Assembly (NCBI RefSeq): GCF_024345395.1
Contig: NZ_JAGQBA010000002.1
Span: 124,001-188,000 of the forward strand
Reading direction: 5' to 3'
Source of the DNA: Cyanobium sp. Tous-M-B4
GTDB taxonomy: Bacteria; Cyanobacteriota; Cyanobacteriia; PCC-6307; Cyanobiaceae
DNA: 64,000 nucleotides
The translations under genes and the position numbers were made by a program. Below the pieces are notes generated by a model. The model saw nothing but the letters and a program-made list of their open reading frames with translations, searched no databases and was not told the DNA's origin. Numbering within the stretch: the stretch's first letter is position 1; every line of letters begins with the position of its first letter. Shown in pieces: positions 1 to 8,781 of the stretch.

Positions 1-408
1 ACCGCTCCTGCCACGGAAGCCGGCGGCGTGGTTGTCATTCCGGTCGCTGCGGTGGTGGATGCGGATGGCAAGCCCCTGGCCTTCGTGAAAAGCGGCACCA
101 CCTACGACCCGGTGTTCCTCCATACCGGAGCCAGCCAAGGCGATGAGATCGCCATCACCGACGGCAGCATCGCGCCTGGAGACGAGGTGGTGACCCAGGG
201 GGCCCTCTCGCTCTACGCCGAATCGAAGAAGAGCCAGAGCGCCGGCGCAGCTAGTGCGGCTGCCCCTGCTGCATCCTCTGACGCCTCTGCGACCCAAGCC
301 ACGCCAACGGCCGCCGGAGGCCTCAACCGCCTGGTGATCGGGGCCGGTGCTGTGGTGATCGTCCTTGGTGCTGGGGTTGTGGTCTCCCGGCTGGGCAAGA
401 AGAACTAA
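1..408 (+). CDS. RND efflux membrane fusion (adaptor) protein, C-terminal part
   Basis: The reading frame is open from base 1, so the gene starts outside the window and only about 135 C-terminal residues are seen. This part has the beta-rich adaptor domain (motifs like IPVAAVV and GDEVVTQGALSLYAE) of HlyD/CusB-like periplasmic adaptors. An Ala/Ser-rich linker follows, then a hydrophobic C-terminal segment (LVIGAGAVVIVLGAGVVV) ending in basic residues. A C-terminal membrane anchor is unusual for this family, which normally anchors at the N-terminus. It lies 41 bp upstream of an RND pump in the same direction, so the two probably form one operon for a tripartite exporter. Confidence 0.82.
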   Translation, partial: TAPATEAGGVVVIPVAAVVDADGKPLAFVKSGTTYDPVFLHTGASQGDEIAITDGSIAPGDEVVTQGALSLYAESKKSQSAGAASAAAPAASSDASATQATPTAAGGLNRLVIGAGAVVIVLGAGVVVSRLGKKN

Positions 409-449
409 CCCCCGACCCTTGCTCTCTCTCCGCCTCCCAACCCTTTCTC

Positions 450-3400
450 ATGCTGGAACGCCTGCTCAATCAGACGCTGCGGACCTCGATCGCCAGGCGC
501 TGGCTGGTGGTTGTGGCCGCCGTGCTGATCACTCTCTGGGGCCTGTCGATCCTCAGCCGGATGCCCCTAGATGTGTTCCCCCAGTTCGCCCCTCCCCAGG
601 TGGATGTGCAGACCACAGCCGATGGTCTGGCACCGGAAGAGGTGGAACAGCGCATCACCGTGCCGATTGAATCGGCCGTCAATGGCCTGCCGGGAGTGGA
701 AACGGTGCGCTCCTCCTCAAAGGTGGGGCTCTCGATGGTGCAGGTGGTTTTCGATCAGAACGCCGACATCAATCGGGCGCGGCAATCGGTGGCGGAACGC
801 CTGCAACAGATCGAGGCGGAGCTGCCTGCCCAAGCCAGCTCCCCGGCCATCTCACCCCTCGTGTCTCCCCTGGGCACGATCCTGCAGTACGCCTTCACCC
901 TGGAGGGCGGCGGCCCCACGACGCCGATGGAGCTGCGCCGGATCGTCGCCACCACCTTCAACAACCAGATCCTGGAAGTTCCCGGTGTCTCCCAGGTGAC
1001 CCTGTATGGCGGTGAGGAGGCCCAGCAGCAGATCCAGATCGATTCTCAGCGACTTCAGGCCCGCCAGGTGTCGTTGCAGGCTGTGGCCGAGGCGGCAACG
1101 GCCGCCAGTGCCAATGCCCCGGGCGGTTTTCTGATCGCCGGCGGGCAGGAGAAGCTGATCCGCGCCAGCGGCCAGGCGGGCAGTAGTGAGGATCTCGCTG
1201 GTTCTGTGGTGACCAACAGCCAAGGCCAGGCGCTGCGGATCGGTGATGTCGCCGAGGTGCGGCTGGCCAGTGCCCTGAAGCGCGGTGATGGCAGCTTCAA
1301 CGGCAAGCCGGCAGTGGTGCTGATGATCAACAAACAGCCAGACATCGACACGCCAAGGGTGACCCGTGAGGTGGAGGAGCGGATCGCCGCCCTCAGCAAG
1401 ACTCTGCCGGCTGACATTCAGGTGAAGCGCACCTTCCGGCAGGCCAATTTCATTGACACCGCGATCAAGAACGTCAGCACTTCCTTGATCGAAGGGATCC
1501 TGATCGTATCCGTGGTGATGGTGCTGTTTCTAATGAACTGGCGCACCGCCGTGATCACCCTCAGCGCCATCCCCCTGTCGCTCGTGATCGGGCTGATGTT
1601 GATGCGCGCCTTCGGGCTGGAGATCAACACCATGACCCTCGGTGGTCTGGTGGTGGCGATCGGCTCGGTGGTTGACGACGCCATCGTCGACATGGAGAAC
1701 TGCTACTCGGGGCTGCGCCGCAACCAGGTGGCCGCCCAGCCCAGGAATCCCCTGCAGGTGGTGTTCGAAACCTCCGTGGAAGTACGCCAGCCGGTGCTCC
1801 TGTCCTCCGTGATCATCGTGGTGGTGTTCGCCCCGATCTTCAGCCTCTCGGGAGTGGAAGGGCGGATCTTTGCGCCCATGGGGCTGGCCTACCTGTTCTC
1901 GATCGCGGCCTCCAGCCTGGTGGCACTGACGCTCACACCAGCGCTCTGCGCCATCCTGCTGGCAAATACACGCCTTCCGGCCGAGAACACCTGGGTGGCC
2001 ACTTGGGCCGAGCGGGCCTACAGGCCCTTGCTGGAGTTCTCGCTGTTGTCGCCCAGGCGCGTTCTGGCCGCTGCTCTGGCATTCGTTGTGGTGGCCTGTG
2101 CCATCTTGCCGAGCCTCGGGCGGGTGTTTCTACCGGAGTTCCGTGAGAAATCTTTGGTGAACTCGATGGTGCTCTATCCCGGAGTGTCCTTGGAGATGAC
2201 CAACCGCGCCGGCCTGGCTCTCTCCAAGACCCTCAAGGCCAGCCCTTTGTTCGAGTGGGTGCAGGTGCGAACCGGCAGGGCCCCTGGTGATGCCGATGGA
2301 GCAGGCGTGAACCTGGCCCATGTGGATGTGGAATTGAGCGACGAGGCGATGAAGGATCGCCCTGCTGCCATTGCCGAACTACGCAACGCCTTCCTGAAGC
2401 TGCCCGGGGTGGCCCCGAACATCGGCGGTTTCATCTCCCACCGCATGGATGAGGTGCTCTCAGGGGTCCGCAGTGCGATCGCCATCAAGGTCTACGGCCC
2501 CGATCTGGCGGAGCTGCGCAGGATCGGCGAGCAGGTGCGCGATGCGATCGAGCCGATCCAGGGGGTGGTGGATCTGCAGCTCGAACCCCAGTTGCCGATC
2601 CAGCAGGTGCAGATCGCCTTCGATCGCCAGGCCGCCACGGCCAACGGGCTAACGATGCAGCAGCTCGCCGATGCGGTGGAGATCGCCCTCAATGGCAAGA
2701 CGGTGGGCCAGGTGGTGAGCGACGGCACCGACCGCACCGATGTGGTGGTGATGCTCCCCGAAGACTCCCGCAACAGTCTTGATGCCCTGCGAGCGCTACC
2801 AATCGCCACCCCCGCCGGCACCATGCTGCCGCTGGGAAGCCTGGCCCGCATCGACTATGGCCTGGGCGCCAATGTGGTCAACCGTGAAGACGTGTCGCGG
2901 TTAATCGTGGTGTCCACCAACGTCAGCGGCCGGCCGCTGGGCACGGTTGTGGCCGACATTCAGAACACCATCGACAGCAAGATCAAACTGCCAAGCGGCT
3001 ATTTGATTCGCTACGGCGGCCAGTTTGAGTCGGAGGAACGGGCCACCACCAACCTGCTGCTCTACAGCCTCTTGGCCATGGTGGTGATCGCCGTGTTGAT
3101 GTTCGTGGCCGTGAAATCACTACCGGCCACGCTCGCGATCCTGATCAATCTGCCGCTGGCTCTTGTCGGGGGTCTGGTGGCCATCCTGCTCACCGGAGGG
3201 GTTCTCTCGGTGGCCTCCCTGATCGGCTTCATCACCCTGTTCGGGGTGGCGGTCCGCAATGGCCTGCTGCTGGTGGATAACTACAACCGCCGCCATGCGG
3301 AAGGCATGGAGCTCAAGGAGGTGATCCGCGCTGGCAGCCTGCAACGCCTCAATGCGATCCTGATGACGGCCCTCACCTCTGCCCTCGGCACGCTGCCCCT

Positions 3401-3560
3401 GGCTTTGGCCTTTGGGGCCGGAAACGAGATCCTGCAGCCCCTGGCGATCGTGGTGCTGGGTGGTCTGATTACCTCCACCCTGCTGACCCTGTTGGTTCTC
3501 CCTGCGCTCTACGCCCGTTTCGGCCGCTGGTTGCTGCCCAGGGCTATCTCTGAAGCATGA
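450..3560 (+). CDS. Heavy-metal-type RND efflux pump (CusA/CzcA-like)
   Basis: At 1036 residues it is a full-length RND permease. The first membrane helix is near residues 18-36, followed by a large periplasmic loop, a six-helix block at about 340-540, a second loop, and a terminal helix block from about 860. The TM4 motif VDDAIVDMEN at residues 408-417 carries the acidic residues that form the proton relay in the heavy-metal-efflux branch. The gene follows its adaptor and overlaps the next gene by 4 bp (ATGA), so it is translationally coupled to the histidine-rich exporter. The substrate is probably a divalent or monovalent metal cation. Family assignment is firm and substrate is inferred. 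Confidence 0.9.
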   Translation: MLERLLNQTLRTSIARRWLVVVAAVLITLWGLSILSRMPLDVFPQFAPPQVDVQTTADGLAPEEVEQRITVPIESAVNGLPGVETVRSSSKVGLSMVQVVFDQNADINRARQSVAERLQQIEAELPAQASSPAISPLVSPLGTILQYAFTLEGGGPTTPMELRRIVATTFNNQILEVPGVSQVTLYGGEEAQQQIQIDSQRLQARQVSLQAVAEAATAASANAPGGFLIAGGQEKLIRASGQAGSSEDLAGSVVTNSQGQALRIGDVAEVRLASALKRGDGSFNGKPAVVLMINKQPDIDTPRVTREVEERIAALSKTLPADIQVKRTFRQANFIDTAIKNVSTSLIEGILIVSVVMVLFLMNWRTAVITLSAIPLSLVIGLMLMRAFGLEINTMTLGGLVVAIGSVVDDAIVDMENCYSGLRRNQVAAQPRNPLQVVFETSVEVRQPVLLSSVIIVVVFAPIFSLSGVEGRIFAPMGLAYLFSIAASSLVALTLTPALCAILLANTRLPAENTWVATWAERAYRPLLEFSLLSPRRVLAAALAFVVVACAILPSLGRVFLPEFREKSLVNSMVLYPGVSLEMTNRAGLALSKTLKASPLFEWVQVRTGRAPGDADGAGVNLAHVDVELSDEAMKDRPAAIAELRNAFLKLPGVAPNIGGFISHRMDEVLSGVRSAIAIKVYGPDLAELRRIGEQVRDAIEPIQGVVDLQLEPQLPIQQVQIAFDRQAATANGLTMQQLADAVEIALNGKTVGQVVSDGTDRTDVVVMLPEDSRNSLDALRALPIATPAGTMLPLGSLARIDYGLGANVVNREDVSRLIVVSTNVSGRPLGTVVADIQNTIDSKIKLPSGYLIRYGGQFESEERATTNLLLYSLLAMVVIAVLMFVAVKSLPATLAILINLPLALVGGLVAILLTGGVLSVASLIGFITLFGVAVRNGLLLVDNYNRRHAEGMELKEVIRAGSLQRLNAILMTALTSALGTLPLALAFGAGNEILQPLAIVVLGGLITSTLLTLLVLPALYARFGRWLLPRAISEA

Positions 3561-4630
3561 GAACAGAGCGTCCAGGGCAGTTAGCCGGCCTCGGTGCCGC
3601 CGTGCTGTTCGGCTGCAGCGCGCCGCTGATCAGCACCCTCACCGGCTCGGGCTCGGCCCTGAGCATCGCGGGCCTGCTCTACGCCGGCGCCACCATGGCC
3701 TTGCTGGCAGTTCGGTTGGTTCGAGGGACCCAGGCGGAAACCCCAATCCGCCGTGAAGACTGGCCGGCCCTCGCCGCGCTCACCTTGCTGGGTGGCGTGG
3801 TGGGTCCAGTCGCGCTCGTGCTGGGTCTGGCCCGCTTGCCGGCCACCGCCAGCTCGCTGCTGCTCAACCTGGAGGCGGTGTTCACCTTGGCGATCGCCGT
3901 GCTGGTGGGGCGCGAGCATCTGGGGCGGCGTGGCCTGGTTTCGGCGCTGCTCACCATCGCTGGCGCGGTGGTGTTGTCGCAGGGATCGCTCCGTGGTGCC
4001 ACGGCCATCGGCTGCGCCCTGATCGCCCTGGCCACCCTGGCCTGGGGCATCGACAACAACCTTAGCCAGCGCCTCAGCCTGCGCGATCCGATCCAGATCG
4101 CCACCGCCAAGGCCGCTGGAGCGTGCTTGCCGATGTTGGCTCTGGCCCTGCTGCTGGGCCAGGCCTTTCCGCCCCTGCCGGTGAGCCTGACTCTGCTCGG
4201 CATCGGCGCCCTGGGCTACGGCATCTCGATCTGGCTGGATCTGCTGGCCCTGCGCGATCTGGGGGCGGCCCGCGAGGCCGTGCTGTTCTCCACCGCACCG
4301 TTCGTGGGGGTGCTGTTTGCTCTGGTGGTGCTGCGGGATCCGCTCACCTGGCCCGTGCTGATCGCCGCGGTGCTGATGGCCGCTGGCGTGGTGCTGCTGC
4401 TGCGCGAGCAACACAGCCACTGGCATCGCCACGAGCGGCTGCGTCATGCCCATCGCCACCGCCACGATCCCCGTGATGGCGATCCCCATCACCAGCACGA
4501 CCATGCCCCGGCCGATCTGGAGGGCTTCCCCGCTGATCGCCCCTTCTGGCATGCCCATGAGCACGGCCACCAGGCGCTCGAGCATGGTCACCCCCATGTG
4601 AGCGACGCCCATCACCGCCATCAGCACTGA
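3557..4630 (+). CDS. EamA/DMT-family exporter with histidine-rich C-terminal tail
   Basis: This 357-residue protein has two EamA repeats (about residues 1-145 and 150-280) giving roughly ten membrane helices. From about residue 283 the sequence changes to a soluble tail with more than twenty histidines (runs such as HRHRHD and HHQHDH). Histidine tails of this sort bind Ni, Co, Zn or Cu in metal transporters and chaperones. Its ATG overlaps the stop of the RND pump gene, so the two are probably co-translated. Most DMT proteins export metabolites. The tail and the neighbours suggest metal handling here, which is inference. Confidence 0.85.
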   Translation: MRTERPGQLAGLGAAVLFGCSAPLISTLTGSGSALSIAGLLYAGATMALLAVRLVRGTQAETPIRREDWPALAALTLLGGVVGPVALVLGLARLPATASSLLLNLEAVFTLAIAVLVGREHLGRRGLVSALLTIAGAVVLSQGSLRGATAIGCALIALATLAWGIDNNLSQRLSLRDPIQIATAKAAGACLPMLALALLLGQAFPPLPVSLTLLGIGALGYGISIWLDLLALRDLGAAREAVLFSTAPFVGVLFALVVLRDPLTWPVLIAAVLMAAGVVLLLREQHSHWHRHERLRHAHRHRHDPRDGDPHHQHDHAPADLEGFPADRPFWHAHEHGHQALEHGHPHVSDAHHRHQH

Positions 4631-4706
4631 GCGTGTGAGACCCGTTCGGCGCTGCTGCGCCTGATCAAGTCCAGTCCCTCTCAAGTTTCTGCAACATCAC
4701 ACTTCC

Positions 4707-5903
4707 ATGGCAGCAGAGATCAACGCGAACCAGGCTCCCGGAGCACCGCACTACTCGCTGGCTGACCTGATCCGTTATTTCCTCCTACTCGGAACGACGG
4801 GATTTGGCGGACCGATTGCGCTGGTGGGCTACATGCACCGCGATCTCGTGGAAGACCGAGGCTGGATCAGCGAGGACGGCTACCAGGAAGGCCTGACCCT
4901 CGCGCAGGTGGCACCAGGCCCCTTGGCAGCGCAGTTGTCATTTTATATGGGCTACATCCATTACGGCTTGCTGGGTTCAGCACTGGTGGGGCTGGCATTT
5001 GTTCTGCCCTCCTTTCTGATGGTGGTTGCCCTGGGTTGGGCCTACACCAGCTACGGCGGGCTGAGCTGGATGCAGGGCGCTTTCTATGGAGTCGGTGCCG
5101 CCGTGATCGGCATCATCGCCATCAGCGCCTACAAGCTCACGAACAAAACCATCGGACGTGACTGGTGGCTCTGGGCGGTCTACATCGTTAATGCAGCTTC
5201 TACTGTGATCAGCGAATCAGAGCGCATTGAGTTCATTCTGGCCGGTGGTGCACTGATCTGGTTTTTGCGTACACCGCCAAGCCAGCTATGGAATAGAAAT
5301 AAATTGCACGGCCTCAGTGCACTGCCCCTGCTACCGATTCTTGCCGCTGTGCCCGTGGCCACCGCTGGACTGCTAAGCAAGATCTTCTGGTTTTTTGCCA
5401 CGGCCGGCGCATTTGTCTTTGGTAGTGGCTTGGCGATCATCCCGTTCCTTTATGGCGGGGTGGTCAAGAACTTTCAATGGCTGGATACGCAACAGTTTCT
5501 GGATGCTGTTGCGGTGGCAATGATCACACCGGGCCCTGTCGTCATTACAACAGGATTCATCGGATTTCTGGTGGCAGGGTTTTCCGGTGCCTGCGTGGCA
5601 TCCCTCGCCATGTTTCTCCCTTGCTACCTCCTGACCGTTATCCCAGCGCCGTATTTCCGTAAGCACGGCAAAAATCCGGCAATTGCGGCGTTTGTCAAAG
5701 GCGTCACCGCTGCTGCAACCGGAGCCATTACGGGGGCCGTGATCGTGCTGGCGCGTCAGTCCCTACAGGATCTACCAACCGTGTTGATCGCCATCACAGC
5801 GCTGTTCAGCCTGTGGTTCTTCGGTCGGAAGCTACCCGAACCACTGGTGGTGGCGGCTGCGGCGGTGCTCGGGATTCTGATCTTTCCGTTGACACACGCC
5901 TGA
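4707..5903 (+). CDS. chrA: ChrA-family chromate transporter
   Basis: The 398-residue hydrophobic protein contains two homologous CHR domains. The N-terminal half has GTTGFGGPIALVGYMHRDLV and the motif LAQVAPGPLAAQL, with an equivalent motif AMITPGPVVITTGFIGFL in the second half. These are hallmarks of long-chain chromate ion transporters (CHR superfamily), which export chromate. It is separated by 76 bp from the histidine-rich exporter and is followed by a strong hairpin. With the RND system it forms a metal and oxyanion resistance block. Confidence 0.9.
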   Translation: MAAEINANQAPGAPHYSLADLIRYFLLLGTTGFGGPIALVGYMHRDLVEDRGWISEDGYQEGLTLAQVAPGPLAAQLSFYMGYIHYGLLGSALVGLAFVLPSFLMVVALGWAYTSYGGLSWMQGAFYGVGAAVIGIIAISAYKLTNKTIGRDWWLWAVYIVNAASTVISESERIEFILAGGALIWFLRTPPSQLWNRNKLHGLSALPLLPILAAVPVATAGLLSKIFWFFATAGAFVFGSGLAIIPFLYGGVVKNFQWLDTQQFLDAVAVAMITPGPVVITTGFIGFLVAGFSGACVASLAMFLPCYLLTVIPAPYFRKHGKNPAIAAFVKGVTAAATGAITGAVIVLARQSLQDLPTVLIAITALFSLWFFGRKLPEPLVVAAAAVLGILIFPLTHA

Positions 5904-5975
5904 GCAACGAGACCGCCTCTGTGACGTAGTTCCTGCTTCCATTTGCCCTCATCTGAGCAGATGACCTCCAGCCAA

Positions 5976-6010
5976 CCAAAACCCCCGAGCTGGGGGCCCG
6001 GGGGTTTTGG
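5976..6010 (+). terminator. Hairpin terminator after chrA
   Basis: A perfect 12-bp inverted repeat (left arm CCAAAACCCCCG, right arm CGGGGGTTTTGG) surrounds an 11-nt loop, about 70 bp past the chrA stop. The T-run lies inside the right arm, so it could work as a rho-independent terminator in either direction. Confidence 0.7.
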
Positions 6011-6362
6011 TGGCGGGTGTTGAACCTGCTGGCATTGGCACCTGGGGCCGAGCATTCCAGGTGTGAGGCAGTTGGTTCTCCGGTGGGCACCTGAAGCGGT
6101 GCGGATGGAGTGTCGACGGTTCAGGCAAACATTTGGTGTCTGAACTGACGACCCGCCCACGGATGGGGGAAGACTGTTGGAGCAGGGGCCTGCAGTCAGC
6201 GTTGCTTCTACGCGTGCTGAGGTGGGTTGTCAGCCATCGGTGGCTCCTCCCTGGGTTGATGGAACCAGATTCGCTCCGCCAGCAGCCCCGCACAATCGGC
6301 CATTGCACGCATTGCCCTGGGCTGCAGAGAGGAGCAGCGTGGGTGGTTTGGGCTGCTCCTCC
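6011..6362. other. Gap without a recognisable gene
   Basis: Between the chrA terminator and the DUF1651 gene I see no convincing gene. Open frames exist on both strands but they have skewed composition, no recognisable domain and no good start context. The left border of the tRNA-associated island could fall here or further left. I could not find a second copy of the tRNA 3' end by eye. Confidence 0.5.
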
Positions 6363-6647
6363 TCATGCCCGAGGTGGTGGTGGCGGATCCCACTGGGGTG
6401 CACAGGCCCGCCACCCCTGCTGACGCCTTTCGGACCAGAGCTTGATCGCCTGCTGGCGGCTGAGCTCCTTGCGCCGCTTGAGGAGGGGCGGCGCGCCGTT
6501 TGGCATCACCTCCCCGAGCGTCACCTCCAGTGACTGGCTCCAGCGGTCGTAGCGGCGCGGCTGGAAATGCAGGACCTGACGGCCATCACTGATCCAGCCC
6601 TCCTGCGGGGAGAGCGGCGGCCGGCCGGTCCTGTCCGTGACATTCAT
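6363..6647 (-). CDS. DUF1651 family protein
   Basis: This 94-residue protein has the pattern I associate with DUF1651 of Prochlorococcus and Synechococcus: a segment EGWISDGRQVLHFQPRRYDR, then GEVMPNGAPPLLKRR, then QQAIKLWSERRQQGW. The family has no known function. It is small, often multicopy, and common in genomic islands. The gene sits 7 bp after the end of the next minus-strand gene, so the two may be co-transcribed. The Pro-rich C-terminus after residue 85 looks non-conserved. Confidence 0.75.
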   Translation of the reverse strand: MNVTDRTGRPPLSPQEGWISDGRQVLHFQPRRYDRWSQSLEVTLGEVMPNGAPPLLKRRKELSRQQAIKLWSERRQQGWRACAPQWDPPPPPRA

Positions 6648-6654
6648 CGGCCGC

Positions 6655-6939
6655 TCACACCACCTCCGGCGCCCAGCCGCGGCTGAGCGTCATGTCGTCA
6701 GTCCAGCCCTGGCAGCGGCTGGTGAGGTTCTCGCCGTGGGCGATCAGCCCTTGGTGCAGCTGGCATGTGAGCACGGGGATGCAGTTCACCCCGGCGTGAT
6801 GCCTGAACCAGTGGCAGGTCATGCAGACCTTGCGGCTGCGGGTCTTGAGCAGCACGGCCTCATCGAGGTAATGCCACTCCTCGATAGGGATTTCAAGCCG
6901 GGCGGCCAGGGCCGCAGGCCGAGGCAAGGGGATACCCAT
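6655..6939 (-). CDS. Small cysteine-containing hypothetical protein
   Basis: This 94-residue product is unrecognised. The central part has cysteine and histidine residues (VCMTCHWFRHH, then NCIPVLTCQLH, then a late Cys) that could bind a metal ion, although the spacing fits no zinc finger I know. It is packed against the DUF1651 gene in the same direction. Small island proteins of this type are common in picocyanobacteria. It could also be part of a longer decayed gene. Confidence 0.5.
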   Translation of the reverse strand: MGIPLPRPAALAARLEIPIEEWHYLDEAVLLKTRSRKVCMTCHWFRHHAGVNCIPVLTCQLHQGLIAHGENLTSRCQGWTDDMTLSRGWAPEVV

Positions 6940-7039
6940 GACCCATTCCAGACGCGTACATCTGTACTAGCACGCGCAACTCGGAATGGCGGCCACGGCC
7001 CATCGACCTAGGTACGGTTCAGGCAAAGGAGGCGTGTCG

Positions 7040-7234
7040 ATGCTCCGCGAACTCGTGCTGGCCATTGGCATCCCCCTGCTGGTGCTGCTGCTGGCGGTGC
7101 TGGCCCTGGAGCAGTGGCGTGATCAGCTGCCGGCCTGGCTGCAGCGGTTGGCCGAGCGCCCGTCCTGGCTTTGGAACACCGGCATCGGGCTGATCATCGG
7201 CCTGTCGCTGCTGCGCTGGCTGCTGCAGCGCTGA
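7040..7234 (+). CDS. Small two-helix membrane protein
   Basis: A 64-residue product starts at ATG 7040, chosen because a near-perfect Shine-Dalgarno sequence (AAAGGAGG, 7025-7032) precedes it. An in-frame extension upstream to 6986 lacks such a site. It has a strong hydrophobic helix (LVLAIGIPLLVLLLAVLAL) and a second one near the C-terminus (WNTGIGLIIGLSLLRWLL). It is the only plus-strand gene inside the island and lies tail to tail with the Rad52-family gene. The function is unknown. A small size with two helices also suits a holin-like or stress membrane peptide, but nothing proves that. Confidence 0.6.
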   Translation: MLRELVLAIGIPLLVLLLAVLALEQWRDQLPAWLQRLAERPSWLWNTGIGLIIGLSLLRWLLQR

Positions 7235-7237
7235 TGC

Positions 7238-8005
7238 TCAGGCCGCCAGCGCCTGGCGTTGGCCCGCAGGGTGCACCGATCGGTGCGAAACCAGAAACGC
7301 TTCGATCCAGTCGTGGTGGCGTCGCTGGCAGATCCGATCGGCAATCGAAGCCGCATCGTCCGGCACCTGAAAGCGTTTGCGGAACGCCTTGGTGAACCCT
7401 TCCAGAGCAGGACGGGGCAGGCCACGGACGGTGGCCAGGATCTGCTGGACGGTGGCTGGATCAAGGGGCTCCAGGCCTACCTCCGCCATGGACTCGACCG
7501 CGGTGCTGTTGCGCTGAGGCGCCGGTGCGTGACGGACTGGTGTGGGAGCAGTTGAGCTGGTGACCTCCCGCTGCTGCTTGTCGTAGAGCGCCAGCCCAAA
7601 GGGATTGCCGAAGGTCATCAGTGCCCGCTTCATGGCATCGGTTTCGGCCTCCTTGAGGGCGGACTCGTGGGCCTGGCCCAGGTCGGCGTCGATGCCGTGG
7701 CCAGCGCCGCTGCCCTCGCGGATGACATCGCCGACGCGGATGCGCACCCGGGCGGTGTAGGTGACACCCCAGCCTGCGCGGTTGCCGCTGCCCAGGGTGC
7801 GTTCGCGTTCAGAGACGCACTGCACGGCGATGGTTTCGCGCTGCCAGCCGTCGAAGCCAAAGATGCGGTTGGCTTCGGCGATGGCTTGCCAACCCTCCAG
7901 GTAGGCCAGGGACCGCCCGGCCTGGCTGCGGGTCTGGACCTTGGCGCGATCGAGTGGAGCGGAAAGGGCAGCGATCTGTTCAGGGGAGAAGACAGCGGTG
8001 GCCAT
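7238..8005 (-). CDS. Rad52/Rad22-family single-strand annealing protein
   Basis: In this 255-residue product, residues of about 10-150 match the Rad52/22 double-strand-break repair domain: RSLAYLEGWQAIAEANRIFG, then FDGWQRETIAVQ, then GYG-type strand GWGVTYTARVRIRVGD, and the helix HESALKEAETDAMKRALMTFG that closes the annealing domain. These proteins form rings that anneal complementary single strands. In bacteria they are mostly phage or mobile-element encoded. The C-terminal about 90 residues are variable and may contact other replication proteins. It ends a minus-strand run that begins with the SLOG and Gp157-like genes, which points to a phage-derived recombination module. Confidence 0.85.
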   Translation of the reverse strand: MATAVFSPEQIAALSAPLDRAKVQTRSQAGRSLAYLEGWQAIAEANRIFGFDGWQRETIAVQCVSERERTLGSGNRAGWGVTYTARVRIRVGDVIREGSGAGHGIDADLGQAHESALKEAETDAMKRALMTFGNPFGLALYDKQQREVTSSTAPTPVRHAPAPQRNSTAVESMAEVGLEPLDPATVQQILATVRGLPRPALEGFTKAFRKRFQVPDDAASIADRICQRRHHDWIEAFLVSHRSVHPAGQRQALAA

Positions 8006-8094
8006 GGAAATGCTGCGATGTGAGAAGGGATTTGGGTGGAAGGGGTGTGGGCCCGCGCCTGAAACGGACCCACGTGAAAGGGGGCTCTGCCCCC

Positions 8095-8721
8095 TCAGTG
8101 GATGCGCCAGGAGCGGCGGGATAGAAGCTGGGCGCCGGTGATCTGGCGGCCGGCATTGAGGGCCTCTTTGATGGCCGCCTTATCGGGCTTGCTGGTGGTG
8201 GTGACGGTGAGCCACTCGGAATCGAGGGCCTGTTCGTCGTCGATCACGACAGCCGATGACCTGCGGCTGCTGAGCTCGTGATTGGGGAAGGAGAAGCGGG
8301 TAGCGGCTGGCTGCAGCTGGGTGATGACAAACACCAGCGATTCCTCCAGGGCATCGGCCCGACTGGCATCAGAGCGGGCCAGATCGGTGAGCCGCTTGGC
8401 CTGCTGCTGGCGGTAGGTCGCCTGACCGCGCAGATGCTCGATCACCCAGCAGGTGGCATCGGCCTTATCGGCCAGGGCGGCCTTGTTGCCCTCTTCTGCA
8501 AGCAGTGCCGCCTCCAGCTCAGCCAGAGCTGAAGCCCGCTGTTCGGGGTCATCGGTTTCCAGCTGCTCGGCCAGCTGGCCGATGACGGTGGTGAGCTCCT
8601 GGGCCTCGATGCCCAGCTGCCAGAGAGAGCCAGATCGCTGGAGTGAGCAGGCCAGACCTGCCGCCTCCGCTCCTGACGCAACGACAGCAGCGGAGGCGGG
8701 AATAGAGGTGAGAACAGCCAT
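8095..8721 (-). CDS. Siphovirus Gp157-like protein
   Basis: In this 208-residue product the start is placed at ATG 8721, and an in-frame extension upstream lacks a likely ribosome site. The middle is a long charged helix or coiled coil (about residues 45-120, with QLETDDPEQRASALAELE and IEHLRGQATYRQQQAKRLTD). The C-terminal half has the Gp157 pattern: FSFPNHEL, a VIDDEQALDSEWLTV segment, then KPDKAAIKEALNAGRQITGA. Gp157 proteins come from siphoviruses. A resistance role has been reported for the Streptococcus phage Sfi21 member. Its place next to a Rad52-family gene fits a phage early recombination operon. Confidence 0.75.
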   Translation of the reverse strand: MAVLTSIPASAAVVASGAEAAGLACSLQRSGSLWQLGIEAQELTTVIGQLAEQLETDDPEQRASALAELEAALLAEEGNKAALADKADATCWVIEHLRGQATYRQQQAKRLTDLARSDASRADALEESLVFVITQLQPAATRFSFPNHELSSRRSSAVVIDDEQALDSEWLTVTTTSKPDKAAIKEALNAGRQITGAQLLSRRSWRIH

Positions 8722-8781
8722 GAGGGTGTGGGGGAATGAACGGATCGGAAACAGAACGGAGCGCCGATGGCGCACAAGGCT

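Noticed and set aside
3581-4684. Long minus-strand open frame (367 codons) opposite the DMT exporter
   Set aside because: It mirrors the real gene, has Gln/His/Arg-rich unnatural composition, and the plus-strand frame has clear EamA repeats.
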